From positions 1 to 6,548 of the forward strand of contig JAURHT010000106.1 of the NCBI GenBank assembly GCA_030833145.1: 6,548 nucleotides of DNA, in the 5' to 3' direction. A program made the translations under genes and the position numbers. Source of the DNA: Aquirufa sp. (GTDB lineage: Bacteria; Bacteroidota; Bacteroidia; Cytophagales; Spirosomataceae). Shown here piece after piece: positions 1-5,819 of the stretch. The first letter of the stretch is position 1, and each line of letters begins with the position of its first letter. The notes below the pieces were generated by a model. That model was not told the DNA's origin and searched no databases. It was given only the letters and a program-made list of their open reading frames with translations.

Positions 1-172
1 GGCAAACAAAAGTGAAATCTTTTGGCCACCAGAACATTACTAACCACTTACCGTCTTTCTTGTGATCTTCTGAAGTGATTGTAGCGAATTCTTTTCCTTG
101 CTCTAAAGAAACGACTGCAGTTTTTGAAAATGTAGGGAATTGACTTCCTAATCCTAACATGTGATTTGCCAT
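1..172 (-). CDS. ahpC: AhpC-type peroxiredoxin, 5' part only (runs off the left edge)
   Basis: This is the N-terminal 57 codons of a thiol peroxidase that would reduce hydrogen peroxide, organic peroxides and perhaps peroxynitrite in the cytoplasm. The translation begins MANHMLGLGSQFPTF and reaches WWPKDFTFVC, the strand-loop that carries the peroxidatic cysteine in the AhpC/Prx1 family. The cysteine is residue 57, and its codon (positions 4-2) is the last complete one in the window. The short spacing and the text around WPKDFTFVC resemble the actinobacterial (mycobacterial) type of AhpC, which is usually re-reduced by AhpD rather than AhpF; that partner would lie outside the window. The start at 172 is chosen because it is the first ATG in frame. 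A second ATG (residue 5, position 160) is possible. There is no Shine-Dalgarno sequence, only an A-rich leader. The gene is divergent from the OxyR-like regulator, which supports both the name and peroxide control. Confidence 0.9.
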   Translation of the reverse strand, partial: MANHMLGLGSQFPTFSKTAVVSLEQGKEFATITSEDHKKDGKWLVMFWWPKDFTFVC

Positions 173-211
173 TTGTATTTGTTGTTTTATTGTTCTTGTT
201 AAATTGTGATG

Positions 212-243
212 CAAAGATCTTGATTAAAGTGTTATTAGTCAAA
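212..243 (-). promoter_or_regulatory. Candidate ahpC promoter, Bacteroidetes type
   Basis: Read on the minus strand, TTTG at 243-240 is followed after 20 nt by GATCTTTG at 219-212. The Bacteroidetes primary sigma factor consensus is TTTG (-33) and TAnnTTTG (-7) with a spacer of about 17-23 nt, so five of the six fixed -7 bases match. Transcription would start around 207-204, giving an A-rich leader of about 33 nt with almost no G before the ahpC ATG at 172. The CTAT/ATAG-like elements at 235-267 overlap and extend upstream of the -33 element, the position expected for an OxyR-type activator. This is pattern matching only, with no transcript data. Confidence 0.5.
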
Positions 244-262
244 TCTATATTTTCTATATTTG
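232..262 (+). promoter_or_regulatory. Candidate oxyR promoter
   Basis: TATATTTG at 255-262 matches the Bacteroidetes -7 consensus TAnnTTTG exactly. The -33 position is weak: only TTA at 232-234 lies at an allowed distance (20 nt spacer), with no TTG. A start near 267-269 would give a leader of only about 14 nt before the ATG at 282, with no Shine-Dalgarno sequence. The -7 element lies inside the inverted repeat at 254-267, so a bound regulator would block it. A weak, self-repressed promoter is typical of LysR-family regulators. Confidence 0.4.
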
Positions 263-267
263 TATAG
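235..267. promoter_or_regulatory. Candidate OxyR operator between ahpC and oxyR
   Basis: Four short elements are spaced at nearly one helical turn: TTAG at 235, CTAT at 245, CTAT at 254 and ATAG at 264 (start-to-start 10, 9 and 10 bp). The right half forms an inverted repeat, CTATA-N4-TATAG, at 254-267, similar to LysR-family boxes. The E. coli OxyR site is ATAG-N7-CTAT-N7-ATAG-N7-CTAT; here the elements are alike, but spacers are 5-6 nt and the order is different. The block borders the -33 element of ahpC and covers the candidate oxyR -7 element, so activation of ahpC and autorepression of oxyR would both follow. The region is very AT-rich, so chance matches cannot be excluded. Confidence 0.45.
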
Positions 268-281
268 TTTTTAATTATAAT

Positions 282-1205
282 ATGACGATAACCCAATTAG
301 AGTACATTGTAGCCCTAGCAGATTTGCAAAGTTTTTCCAAAGCAGCGGATTATTGTTGTGTTTCTCAGCCCAGCCTGAGTATGCAGGTACAAAAGTTAGA
401 GGATGAATTAAATCTAACGCTCTTTAATCGTAAGGCAAAGCCTCTCGTTCCTACCCTCGAAGCAAGAGAGGTTATCGCTAAGGCACGGGCGATTTTGAAT
501 GAAAGTAATTCGATTCTTTCTCTTTCCAAAGGTTGGTCAAATCAGGTAAATGGATCTGTCTCCATTGGTGTTATTCCTACCATAGCCCCTTATTTAATGC
601 CTAAATTTTTGGCTGATTTTCAATTAAAATATCCAGATTTAACGATTCGCATCGCAGAAACCACGACAGCTAACATCAAGAAAGGCATTCAAGAGGGTAA
701 AATAGATATTGGTATTCTGGTTACTCCTTTGAATGATTCTTTAGTAGAAATTCCGCTTTATTATGAGGAATTATTCTTGTACTCCAATGTGTGGGAAGAA
801 GACGGTTCTAAGTTGAAATCAACTTTGGATCCCTCTAAACTTTGGTTATTAGAGGAAGGGCACTGCCTAAGCAGTCAAGTGAATTCCATTTGTAATTTAC
901 CCTCTGGCCCTTTGATTGGGACCAAGATGACGTATCAGACGGGAAGTATGGAAACAATTGTGCGTTTGGCTGATCAGGGTTTTGGCCAAACCATTATTCC
1001 TCAGATGTTTGTGGATTACTTGGATCCTAAGTTGAAGGAAAAAGTATATAGTTTGCCCGAACCTAAGCCCGTTAGAGAAGTAGCGCTGGTTCACGCTATT
1101 TCCTATTCTAGAAAAGCCATTGTAAAGGCTCTAGAAGTTGAAATATTAGCGCATATACCTGATTCTTGGAAAAAGCCTCAGGAGCGCAATATTATCCCCA
1201 TATAG
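282..1205 (+). CDS. oxyR: OxyR-type LysR-family peroxide-responsive regulator
   Basis: This cytoplasmic transcription factor of 307 residues has the usual LysR-family length. Residues 1-60 form the winged helix-turn-helix (TQLEYIVALADLQSFSKAA, then VSQPSLSMQVQKLEDEL), followed by a linker helix to about 90 and a two-lobed sensor domain. Several points identify OxyR rather than a generic LysR protein. IGVIPTIAPYLMP at 95-107 matches the E. coli stretch IGLIPTVGPYLLP. EGHCLSSQVNSIC at 192-204 carries cysteines C195 and C204 with the same nine-residue spacing as C199 and C208 of E. coli OxyR, the pair that forms the sensing disulfide. The downstream TGSMETIVRLADQGFG also fits. It is divergent from an ahpC-type peroxidase, its classical target, and the intergenic region has a matching operator candidate. 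Its 3' end overlaps the convergent MFS gene by 14 bp. Two more cysteines (25 and 26) lie in the DNA-binding domain. The start is the first ATG after the -7 element. Confidence 0.93.
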   Translation: MTITQLEYIVALADLQSFSKAADYCCVSQPSLSMQVQKLEDELNLTLFNRKAKPLVPTLEAREVIAKARAILNESNSILSLSKGWSNQVNGSVSIGVIPTIAPYLMPKFLADFQLKYPDLTIRIAETTTANIKKGIQEGKIDIGILVTPLNDSLVEIPLYYEELFLYSNVWEEDGSKLKSTLDPSKLWLLEEGHCLSSQVNSICNLPSGPLIGTKMTYQTGSMETIVRLADQGFGQTIIPQMFVDYLDPKLKEKVYSLPEPKPVREVALVHAISYSRKAIVKALEVEILAHIPDSWKKPQERNIIPI

Positions 1206-1221
1206 CTTTTGCCTTTGCGCT
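1183..1221. repeat. 7 bp inverted repeat across the convergent gene ends
   Basis: AGCGCAA at 1183-1189 is the exact reverse complement of TTGCGCT at 1215-1221, with a 25 nt loop. The pair encloses both stop codons of the overlapping convergent genes (oxyR at 1203-1205, the MFS gene at 1194-1192). On the plus strand it is followed by GTTTAAT, a poor U-tract, and the loop is long, so as a bidirectional terminator it is weak. No better hairpin was seen at this junction. It may be chance. Confidence 0.25.
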
Positions 1222-2505
1222 GTTTAATAGTGGTCTTAGGAATAATAAACTTGCACCAAAAACAAAGGTCAGAACCAATATACTAATCCGCATATTGCCT
1301 GTTAATTGAATAATTAGGCCAAACATAAAGGTTCCTATCACCGTAGACATTCGGTCGCATACATCATAGAAGCTGAAATAGGAGGCGGTATCCTTCTCCC
1401 CTTTTGGACATAATTTAGCATAGGTGGCGCGGCTATTGGATTGAATACCTCCCATGACGAATCCGATGGCAGTTGCCAATAAATAAAAATTGAATTGCGA
1501 GGTTACCGTATAAGCATAGGCACAAACAAATATCCAAACAAAGACGATTAAACCTAGCGCTTTTACGTTACCCACCCAGCCTGATAATCGAGCACAGAAA
1601 TAGGCACCCGGAATTGCGACTAACTGAATTAACAGAATAGTAATAATTAAGGCATCTTCTGGTAGATGTAATTCTTGACTTCCAAACAAAGCACCTAAAT
1701 ACATGACTGTTTGAGCACCCATATTAAATAGGAAAAAACTGACTAGAAATAATTTGATTTCCTTATTTACCATCACTTCCTTGAACACCTTTTTAAGTTC
1801 TTTGAAGCCTCCTAACCACCATTGTTTCTGGTCTTTTTCTTTGGCAATTGAATCAGGAAGGTAATGCAAAGGGATTTGGGCAAATAATAACCACCATAAT
1901 CCTACGGTTAAAAAGGAAACACGCGCCGCCATTTCGCCCCCTATTCCACCATACCATTCGGGTTTAAGGAGCATGGTTAGATTTTGAATCAATAATAAAA
2001 CGGAACCAATATAACCTAGCGTAAATCCTTTTGCACTTAAGCGATCAAAACGATCTGGAGTGGCTATTTCAGGCAGGAAGCTATTGTAGAATACCATACT
2101 TCCTCCCCATCCAATGATGGAAAATAAGAATCCGAGCGTTCCAATGTAATAATGGCCTTTGCTGAAAAAGAATAAGGCAATGCAGCTGAAAGAACCTAAA
2201 TAACAAAAGAACCGCATAAAGCTTTTCTTTGCACCTGTGTAATCCGCTATGCCTGATAAGAAAGGCATTAAGATGGTTAAGGCTAAGAAGGCAACGGAAA
2301 TAGTATAAGAGAAAACAACTGTATTGCTTAATTCAAAGCCTAAAATGGAGATCATCCCAGGCGTGACACTACCTAATGTAATCGCAGCGGAAGGAAAATA
2401 AATAGGGAAAATAGCTGAAGTAATCGTTAGCGAATGAACTGAATTTGCCCAGTCATAAAAGGCCCAAGCATTCAATGTTTTCGGATTATTCAGTTTCTGT
2501 TCCAT
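1192..2505 (-). CDS. MFS permease of the UMF1/Atg22-like family
   Basis: This is an inner-membrane transporter of 437 residues, the usual length for bacterial UMF1 (TC 2.A.1.24) proteins, which are related to the yeast vacuolar amino-acid effluxer Atg22. About twelve hydrophobic segments can be read, roughly at 14-37, 60-82, 97-114, 119-141, 161-180, 194-215, 250-274, 285-305, 316-334, 340-357, 383-401 and 406-424. The central loop at 216-248 is charged, with many lysines. Family signatures are NAWAFYDWANSVHSL (12-26), FYNSFLPEIATP (139-150) and GGIQSNSRATYAKLCP (352-367). The substrate cannot be deduced; amino-acid export is only suggested by Atg22. The ATG overlaps the parC stop codon by one base (TAATG), so translation is probably coupled to parC. 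The 3' end overlaps oxyR by 14 bp on the opposite strand. The family call is firm and the function is open. Confidence 0.88.
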   Translation of the reverse strand: MEQKLNNPKTLNAWAFYDWANSVHSLTITSAIFPIYFPSAAITLGSVTPGMISILGFELSNTVVFSYTISVAFLALTILMPFLSGIADYTGAKKSFMRFFCYLGSFSCIALFFFSKGHYYIGTLGFLFSIIGWGGSMVFYNSFLPEIATPDRFDRLSAKGFTLGYIGSVLLLIQNLTMLLKPEWYGGIGGEMAARVSFLTVGLWWLLFAQIPLHYLPDSIAKEKDQKQWWLGGFKELKKVFKEVMVNKEIKLFLVSFFLFNMGAQTVMYLGALFGSQELHLPEDALIITILLIQLVAIPGAYFCARLSGWVGNVKALGLIVFVWIFVCAYAYTVTSQFNFYLLATAIGFVMGGIQSNSRATYAKLCPKGEKDTASYFSFYDVCDRMSTVIGTFMFGLIIQLTGNMRISILVLTFVFGASLLFLRPLLNSAKAKAIWG

Positions 2506-2780
2506 TAAAATAAACCTAATTGTTCCCCTTTAGGCGGGTTTTTGATTTCAAAAGGTATGTCATCTTCTTTCTTCTCTTCAACAGATGGCTTCTCTTCCTC
2601 CGGTTTCTCTTCAGGAAAATTGACTACAAACTCGGGTTCATCTGACATGACCTCTATAGGTGTCTCTTGTTCCATTGAATTAGGTGCAACTGTTTCCTCT
2701 TCCTCCACATCTTCTATTTCTACGGGTTCAGGAGCATCTGGTTTCTTTTCAGTTACCGGCGCTTCCTCCTCTGTTTCTAG
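2505..2780 (-). other. Acidic low-complexity tail of ParC ending in a clamp-like peptide
   Basis: Codons 822-912 of parC encode a stretch rich in E, K, P and D (32 acidic and 8 basic residues of 91), with E/K/P runs such as EEKPEEEKPSVEEKK, and little that would fold. The last five residues are QLGLF (2522-2508), close to the QL[S/D]LF pentapeptide by which many bacterial proteins bind the DNA polymerase III beta clamp. The tail follows the beta-pinwheel domain directly. The sequence shows the composition and the motif; clamp binding is inferred. Confidence 0.6.
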
Positions 2781-5243
2781 GAAAACCACTTCGACTAGTT
2801 TCGGATAATTTAATTTACTTCCTAATGCCTTCCACCCTCTTACTTCAGCTAATTCATCAATCGGAATAATTTCTAATTCATTCGTCTTTCCATCTGGTTT
2901 GTGCTTAATCTGCACGTTAGGCGCATAATTGTCCGTCACAGCAATTAGTTTACTTGCCTTATGATCCGAGATGAATAGGAATTTTTTATCTAAAGAAGTA
3001 GTCTCTAGATGGAATCGTTTGATTAAGTGAGTCTTATTGGAACCGTCAAAATAAGCAGCTGAAATAATAGATTGCGGCTCGAACTTCTTCAAGTACATAA
3101 TTTCCTCTGCCGGGTACCGATTCGTTAATTCGAAATTCGTTAACTCATAATTACCTGAGGCGTAAATGGCCAAAATACTGTCATTCGGCTCAAAATTACC
3201 GATGTGGTCTCCGTGTCCATCGCGGTTTAGTCGACCAATCGTAGGATCGTACCAAATATCCACACCACCCAAGGTAGATACACCCGCTGATTTCATGGTG
3301 ATTTTGCGAACGGGGTATTTAGTAAGCATATTCCCTAAGGATTCACGGCCTTTAATCGCAAGCTTCGCAAAGTCATAATCGAATTGCTTGATTTTAGCGG
3401 TACAATTAGCTGTTAAGCTGATTTGAATTACCTCTGCTTCCCCATTCTCATTAGCGGAGAAGTATGTAATCTTCGATTTAGCATTATCGCTACTGACTTT
3501 GTATTCACGATCACGTGTAACGGAAGTTACTTTAAAACGCTTCACATACGAAGTACCTGACTTTCCATCTAAGTAAACGACGTTATAGACTTTTCTATCA
3601 TCGTTCTTCTTGAAGACAGAGCAATAAATAATATCGCGACCCACGAATACTTTCTCTTGTACTTTAGTCACGACACAAGTACCGTTTGAACGGAATACGA
3701 TAATATCATCGATATCCGAACAATCCATGAGGTATTCATCTTTTTTCAAGCCATAACCAATGAAACCGTCTTCACGATTCACATATAATTTTTGGTTAGC
3801 AGCAGCCACGACAGTTGCGGAAATAGTATTGAAGTTTTTGATCTCGGTGCGACGTTCTCTCCCTTTTCCGTATTTAGCTAATAGATTCTTGAAGTAATCT
3901 ATTGCGAAACGGATCAGGTTGGCTAAATGATCTTCTACTTCTGCTAATTCGTCTAACAAACGCTTCATTAGTTCATCCGCCTTGAAGCTGTCGAATTTTG
4001 AAATACGTTTGATTCTGATTTCTAATAATTTCAGAATATCTTCCTCCGTGATTTCGCGGTAGAAGTCCTTTTTATAAGGTTCCAAGCCTTTATCTACCGT
4101 TTGGATGACTAATTCAAAGGTTTCGCACTCTTCGATGTCGCGGTAAATGCGGTTTTCGATGAAGATTTTTTCCAAAGAGCTAAAGAGCACTTTTTCCATC
4201 AACTCCCCTTTGCGAATCTCTAATTCTTGGCGAAGTAAATCCACCGTTTGGTTAGTAGATACTCGAAGGATTTCGCCTACACCCATAAAATGCGGCTTAT
4301 CTTCGATAATCACACAGGCATTAGGTGAAATGGAAACTTCACAGTCTGTAAAGGCATATAAGGCGTCAATCGTTACGTCCGGAGAAATACCCGGCGCTAA
4401 TTGGATTTGAATTTCCACGTCTTTGGCCGTATTATCAATCACCTTCTTTATTTTAATCTTACCCGTATCGTTTGCCTTGATAATGGAATCGATTAATGAA
4501 GTAGTTGTGGTTGTGTAAGGAATCTCTGTTATAACAAGCGTTTTCTTATCTAATTCGTCAATTTTAGCACGGATACGGATTTTTCCACCACGCAAACCAT
4601 CGTTATAATTAGAAGCATCCATCATTCCCCCTAATAGGAAATCGGGATACAGCTCTACTTTCTTGTTATTTAAAATATCGATCGAAGCCTGGATAATTTC
4701 ACAGAAATTATGCGGCATGATTTTGGTAGCCAAACCTACGGCGATACCTTCTACCCCTTGCGCAAGTAAAAGTGGGAATTTAATGGGTAAGGTAATGGGT
4801 TCGCGCTTACGACCATCGTAGGACATTTGCCATTCGGTTGTTTGGTTGTTAAAAACAACATCACTCGCAAATTTGGATAAACGTACTTCGATATAACGAG
4901 CTGCCGCAGCGCTATCGCCGGTACGGTTATCTCCCCAGTTACCTTGGCAATCAAATAAAAGTTCTTTTTGGCCTAAATTAACAATCGCATCATTTATAGA
5001 AGCATCCCCGTGCGGGTGGTATTGCATTGTTTGACCAATCACATTAGCGACCTTGTTGAAACGGCCATCGTCCATTTCTTTCAAGGCATGCAATATACGC
5101 CGTTGTACAGGTTTTAAACCGTCTTCAACGGCAGGTACCGCACGCTCTAAAATAACGTAAGAAGCATATTCTAAGAACCAATTCTCATACATCCCTGCTA
5201 CCGCAATCTGATTCTGTAGTGCGCCGTCCGCTGTTTCACTCAT
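2505..5243 (-). CDS. parC: DNA topoisomerase IV subunit A
   Basis: ParC is the breakage-reunion subunit of topoisomerase IV, which with ParE separates linked daughter chromosomes and relaxes supercoils. The protein has 912 residues, longer than E. coli ParC (about 750) but usual for Bacteroidetes. The N-terminal winged-helix domain (about 15-145) holds DGLKPVQRRILHA, YHPHGDASINDAIV (75-88) and the catalytic tyrosine Y117 in AAAARYIEVRLS. The tower follows to about 320, then a coiled-coil gate with KGRERRTEIKNF at its end (about 325-465). The C-terminal beta-pinwheel region runs to about 820 and lacks the GyrA-box (QRRGGKG), which favours ParC over GyrA. Residues 822-912 are a low-complexity acidic tail (32 D/E, 8 K) ending in QLGLF. 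At the serine of the quinolone pocket (ParC S80) there is A81. The start lies 14 nt after the Nudix gene and has no Shine-Dalgarno sequence. The stop overlaps the MFS start. Confidence 0.95.
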   Translation of the reverse strand: MSETADGALQNQIAVAGMYENWFLEYASYVILERAVPAVEDGLKPVQRRILHALKEMDDGRFNKVANVIGQTMQYHPHGDASINDAIVNLGQKELLFDCQGNWGDNRTGDSAAAARYIEVRLSKFASDVVFNNQTTEWQMSYDGRKREPITLPIKFPLLLAQGVEGIAVGLATKIMPHNFCEIIQASIDILNNKKVELYPDFLLGGMMDASNYNDGLRGGKIRIRAKIDELDKKTLVITEIPYTTTTTSLIDSIIKANDTGKIKIKKVIDNTAKDVEIQIQLAPGISPDVTIDALYAFTDCEVSISPNACVIIEDKPHFMGVGEILRVSTNQTVDLLRQELEIRKGELMEKVLFSSLEKIFIENRIYRDIEECETFELVIQTVDKGLEPYKKDFYREITEEDILKLLEIRIKRISKFDSFKADELMKRLLDELAEVEDHLANLIRFAIDYFKNLLAKYGKGRERRTEIKNFNTISATVVAAANQKLYVNREDGFIGYGLKKDEYLMDCSDIDDIIVFRSNGTCVVTKVQEKVFVGRDIIYCSVFKKNDDRKVYNVVYLDGKSGTSYVKRFKVTSVTRDREYKVSSDNAKSKITYFSANENGEAEVIQISLTANCTAKIKQFDYDFAKLAIKGRESLGNMLTKYPVRKITMKSAGVSTLGGVDIWYDPTIGRLNRDGHGDHIGNFEPNDSILAIYASGNYELTNFELTNRYPAEEIMYLKKFEPQSIISAAYFDGSNKTHLIKRFHLETTSLDKKFLFISDHKASKLIAVTDNYAPNVQIKHKPDGKTNELEIIPIDELAEVRGWKALGSKLNYPKLVEVVFLETEEEAPVTEKKPDAPEPVEIEDVEEEETVAPNSMEQETPIEVMSDEPEFVVNFPEEKPEEEKPSVEEKKEDDIPFEIKNPPKGEQLGLF

Positions 5244-5257
5244 AATAATTATCGAAA

Positions 5258-5818
5258 TTATTCTTCACCATGGAAGAGTTGGTACATGATTAATGCTGTG
5301 GCTCCCCAAATCAATTTTCCCTCATACACAAAGGACGGACTCAGGATTGTATTTCCATCGTAGCTAACTTCATACGGTTGTAGATTAGCCGGATCTTGAA
5401 AGAAAGACACAGGTATTTCAAAAATACGATTTATTTCTCTTTTATTTAAATCGTAGCTGAGCTTTTTATTCAGTCGAACGGAAAATGCGGTTATCCAATA
5501 ATTAGAGACGTGAATCCAATGTTCTGTGATGTAATCTAACGAAGCGACATCAATCTCAAGACCTATTTCCTCCAGTACTTCCCTTGCCGCCGTCTCCCGC
5601 AAATCCTGATCCGTAGGGTCCATTTTTCCACCCGGTAAAGCCATTTGTCCACTATGATGTCCATCGTATTGATTTCGCTCAATCAAAACCAGGTGCGGTT
5701 CTTGGTCGTCCACTTCCATAAATATTACGGCAACCGCTGCTTGTTTTGCATTGGCTTTGATCTCCTGTTTTTGAAGGATTTGTTCGTATATCTGCTTGAA
5801 AGGTTCGAATTCTTTCAT
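5258..5818 (-). CDS. Nudix hydrolase, CoA pyrophosphatase (NudL-like) type
   Basis: This cytoplasmic metal-dependent pyrophosphohydrolase of 186 residues belongs to the Nudix branch that cleaves coenzyme A or its derivatives to 3',5'-ADP and phosphopantetheine. The fold begins near AKQAAVAVIF (24-33). The CoA-type signature LVLIERNQYDGHHSGQ (43-58) leads into LPGGKMDPTDQDL (61-73) and the catalytic half of the Nudix box, REVLEEIGL (79-87), whose glutamates bind Mg2+/Mn2+. The C-terminal GKLIWGATALIM (167-178) is also usual in the CoA branch. The start at 5818 is preferred: it lies one base after the stop of the preceding gene (TAA-C-ATG) and gives a normal N-terminus. An ATG at 5851 would add 11 residues but overlap that gene by 32 bp. 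No Shine-Dalgarno sequence is seen, so translational coupling is likely. Substrate specificity within the branch is inferred and could be another nucleotide derivative. Confidence 0.88.
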   Translation of the reverse strand: MKEFEPFKQIYEQILQKQEIKANAKQAAVAVIFMEVDDQEPHLVLIERNQYDGHHSGQMALPGGKMDPTDQDLRETAAREVLEEIGLEIDVASLDYITEHWIHVSNYWITAFSVRLNKKLSYDLNKREINRIFEIPVSFFQDPANLQPYEVSYDGNTILSPSFVYEGKLIWGATALIMYQLFHGEE

Positions 5819-5819
5819 G

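Noticed and set aside
48..296. Open reading frame of 82 codons on the minus strand across the intergenic region
   Set aside because: It is out of frame with the clear AhpC start, covers the promoter region and both gene starts, and its protein is N/K/I-rich with basic runs and resembles nothing known.
897..1094. Minus-strand frame of 65 codons inside oxyR
   Set aside because: Antisense of a well-supported OxyR sensor domain, with no recognisable domain.
2542..2808. Plus-strand frame giving a very serine-rich 88-residue protein
   Set aside because: It is the antisense reading of the GAA/GAG-rich acidic tail of ParC; TTC/TCT/TCC runs automatically give serine and phenylalanine.
4147..4410. 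Plus-strand frame of 87 codons inside parC
   Set aside because: Antisense of conserved ParC tower and gate sequence. The same holds for the frames at 2684-2869, 3166-3378 and 4751-4954.
2505..5243. Reading the topoisomerase gene as gyrA
   Set aside because: It lacks a GyrA-box in the C-terminal domain, and the N-terminal text (MYENWFLEYASYVILERAVPAVEDG without the split) and the tail are those of Bacteroidetes ParC.
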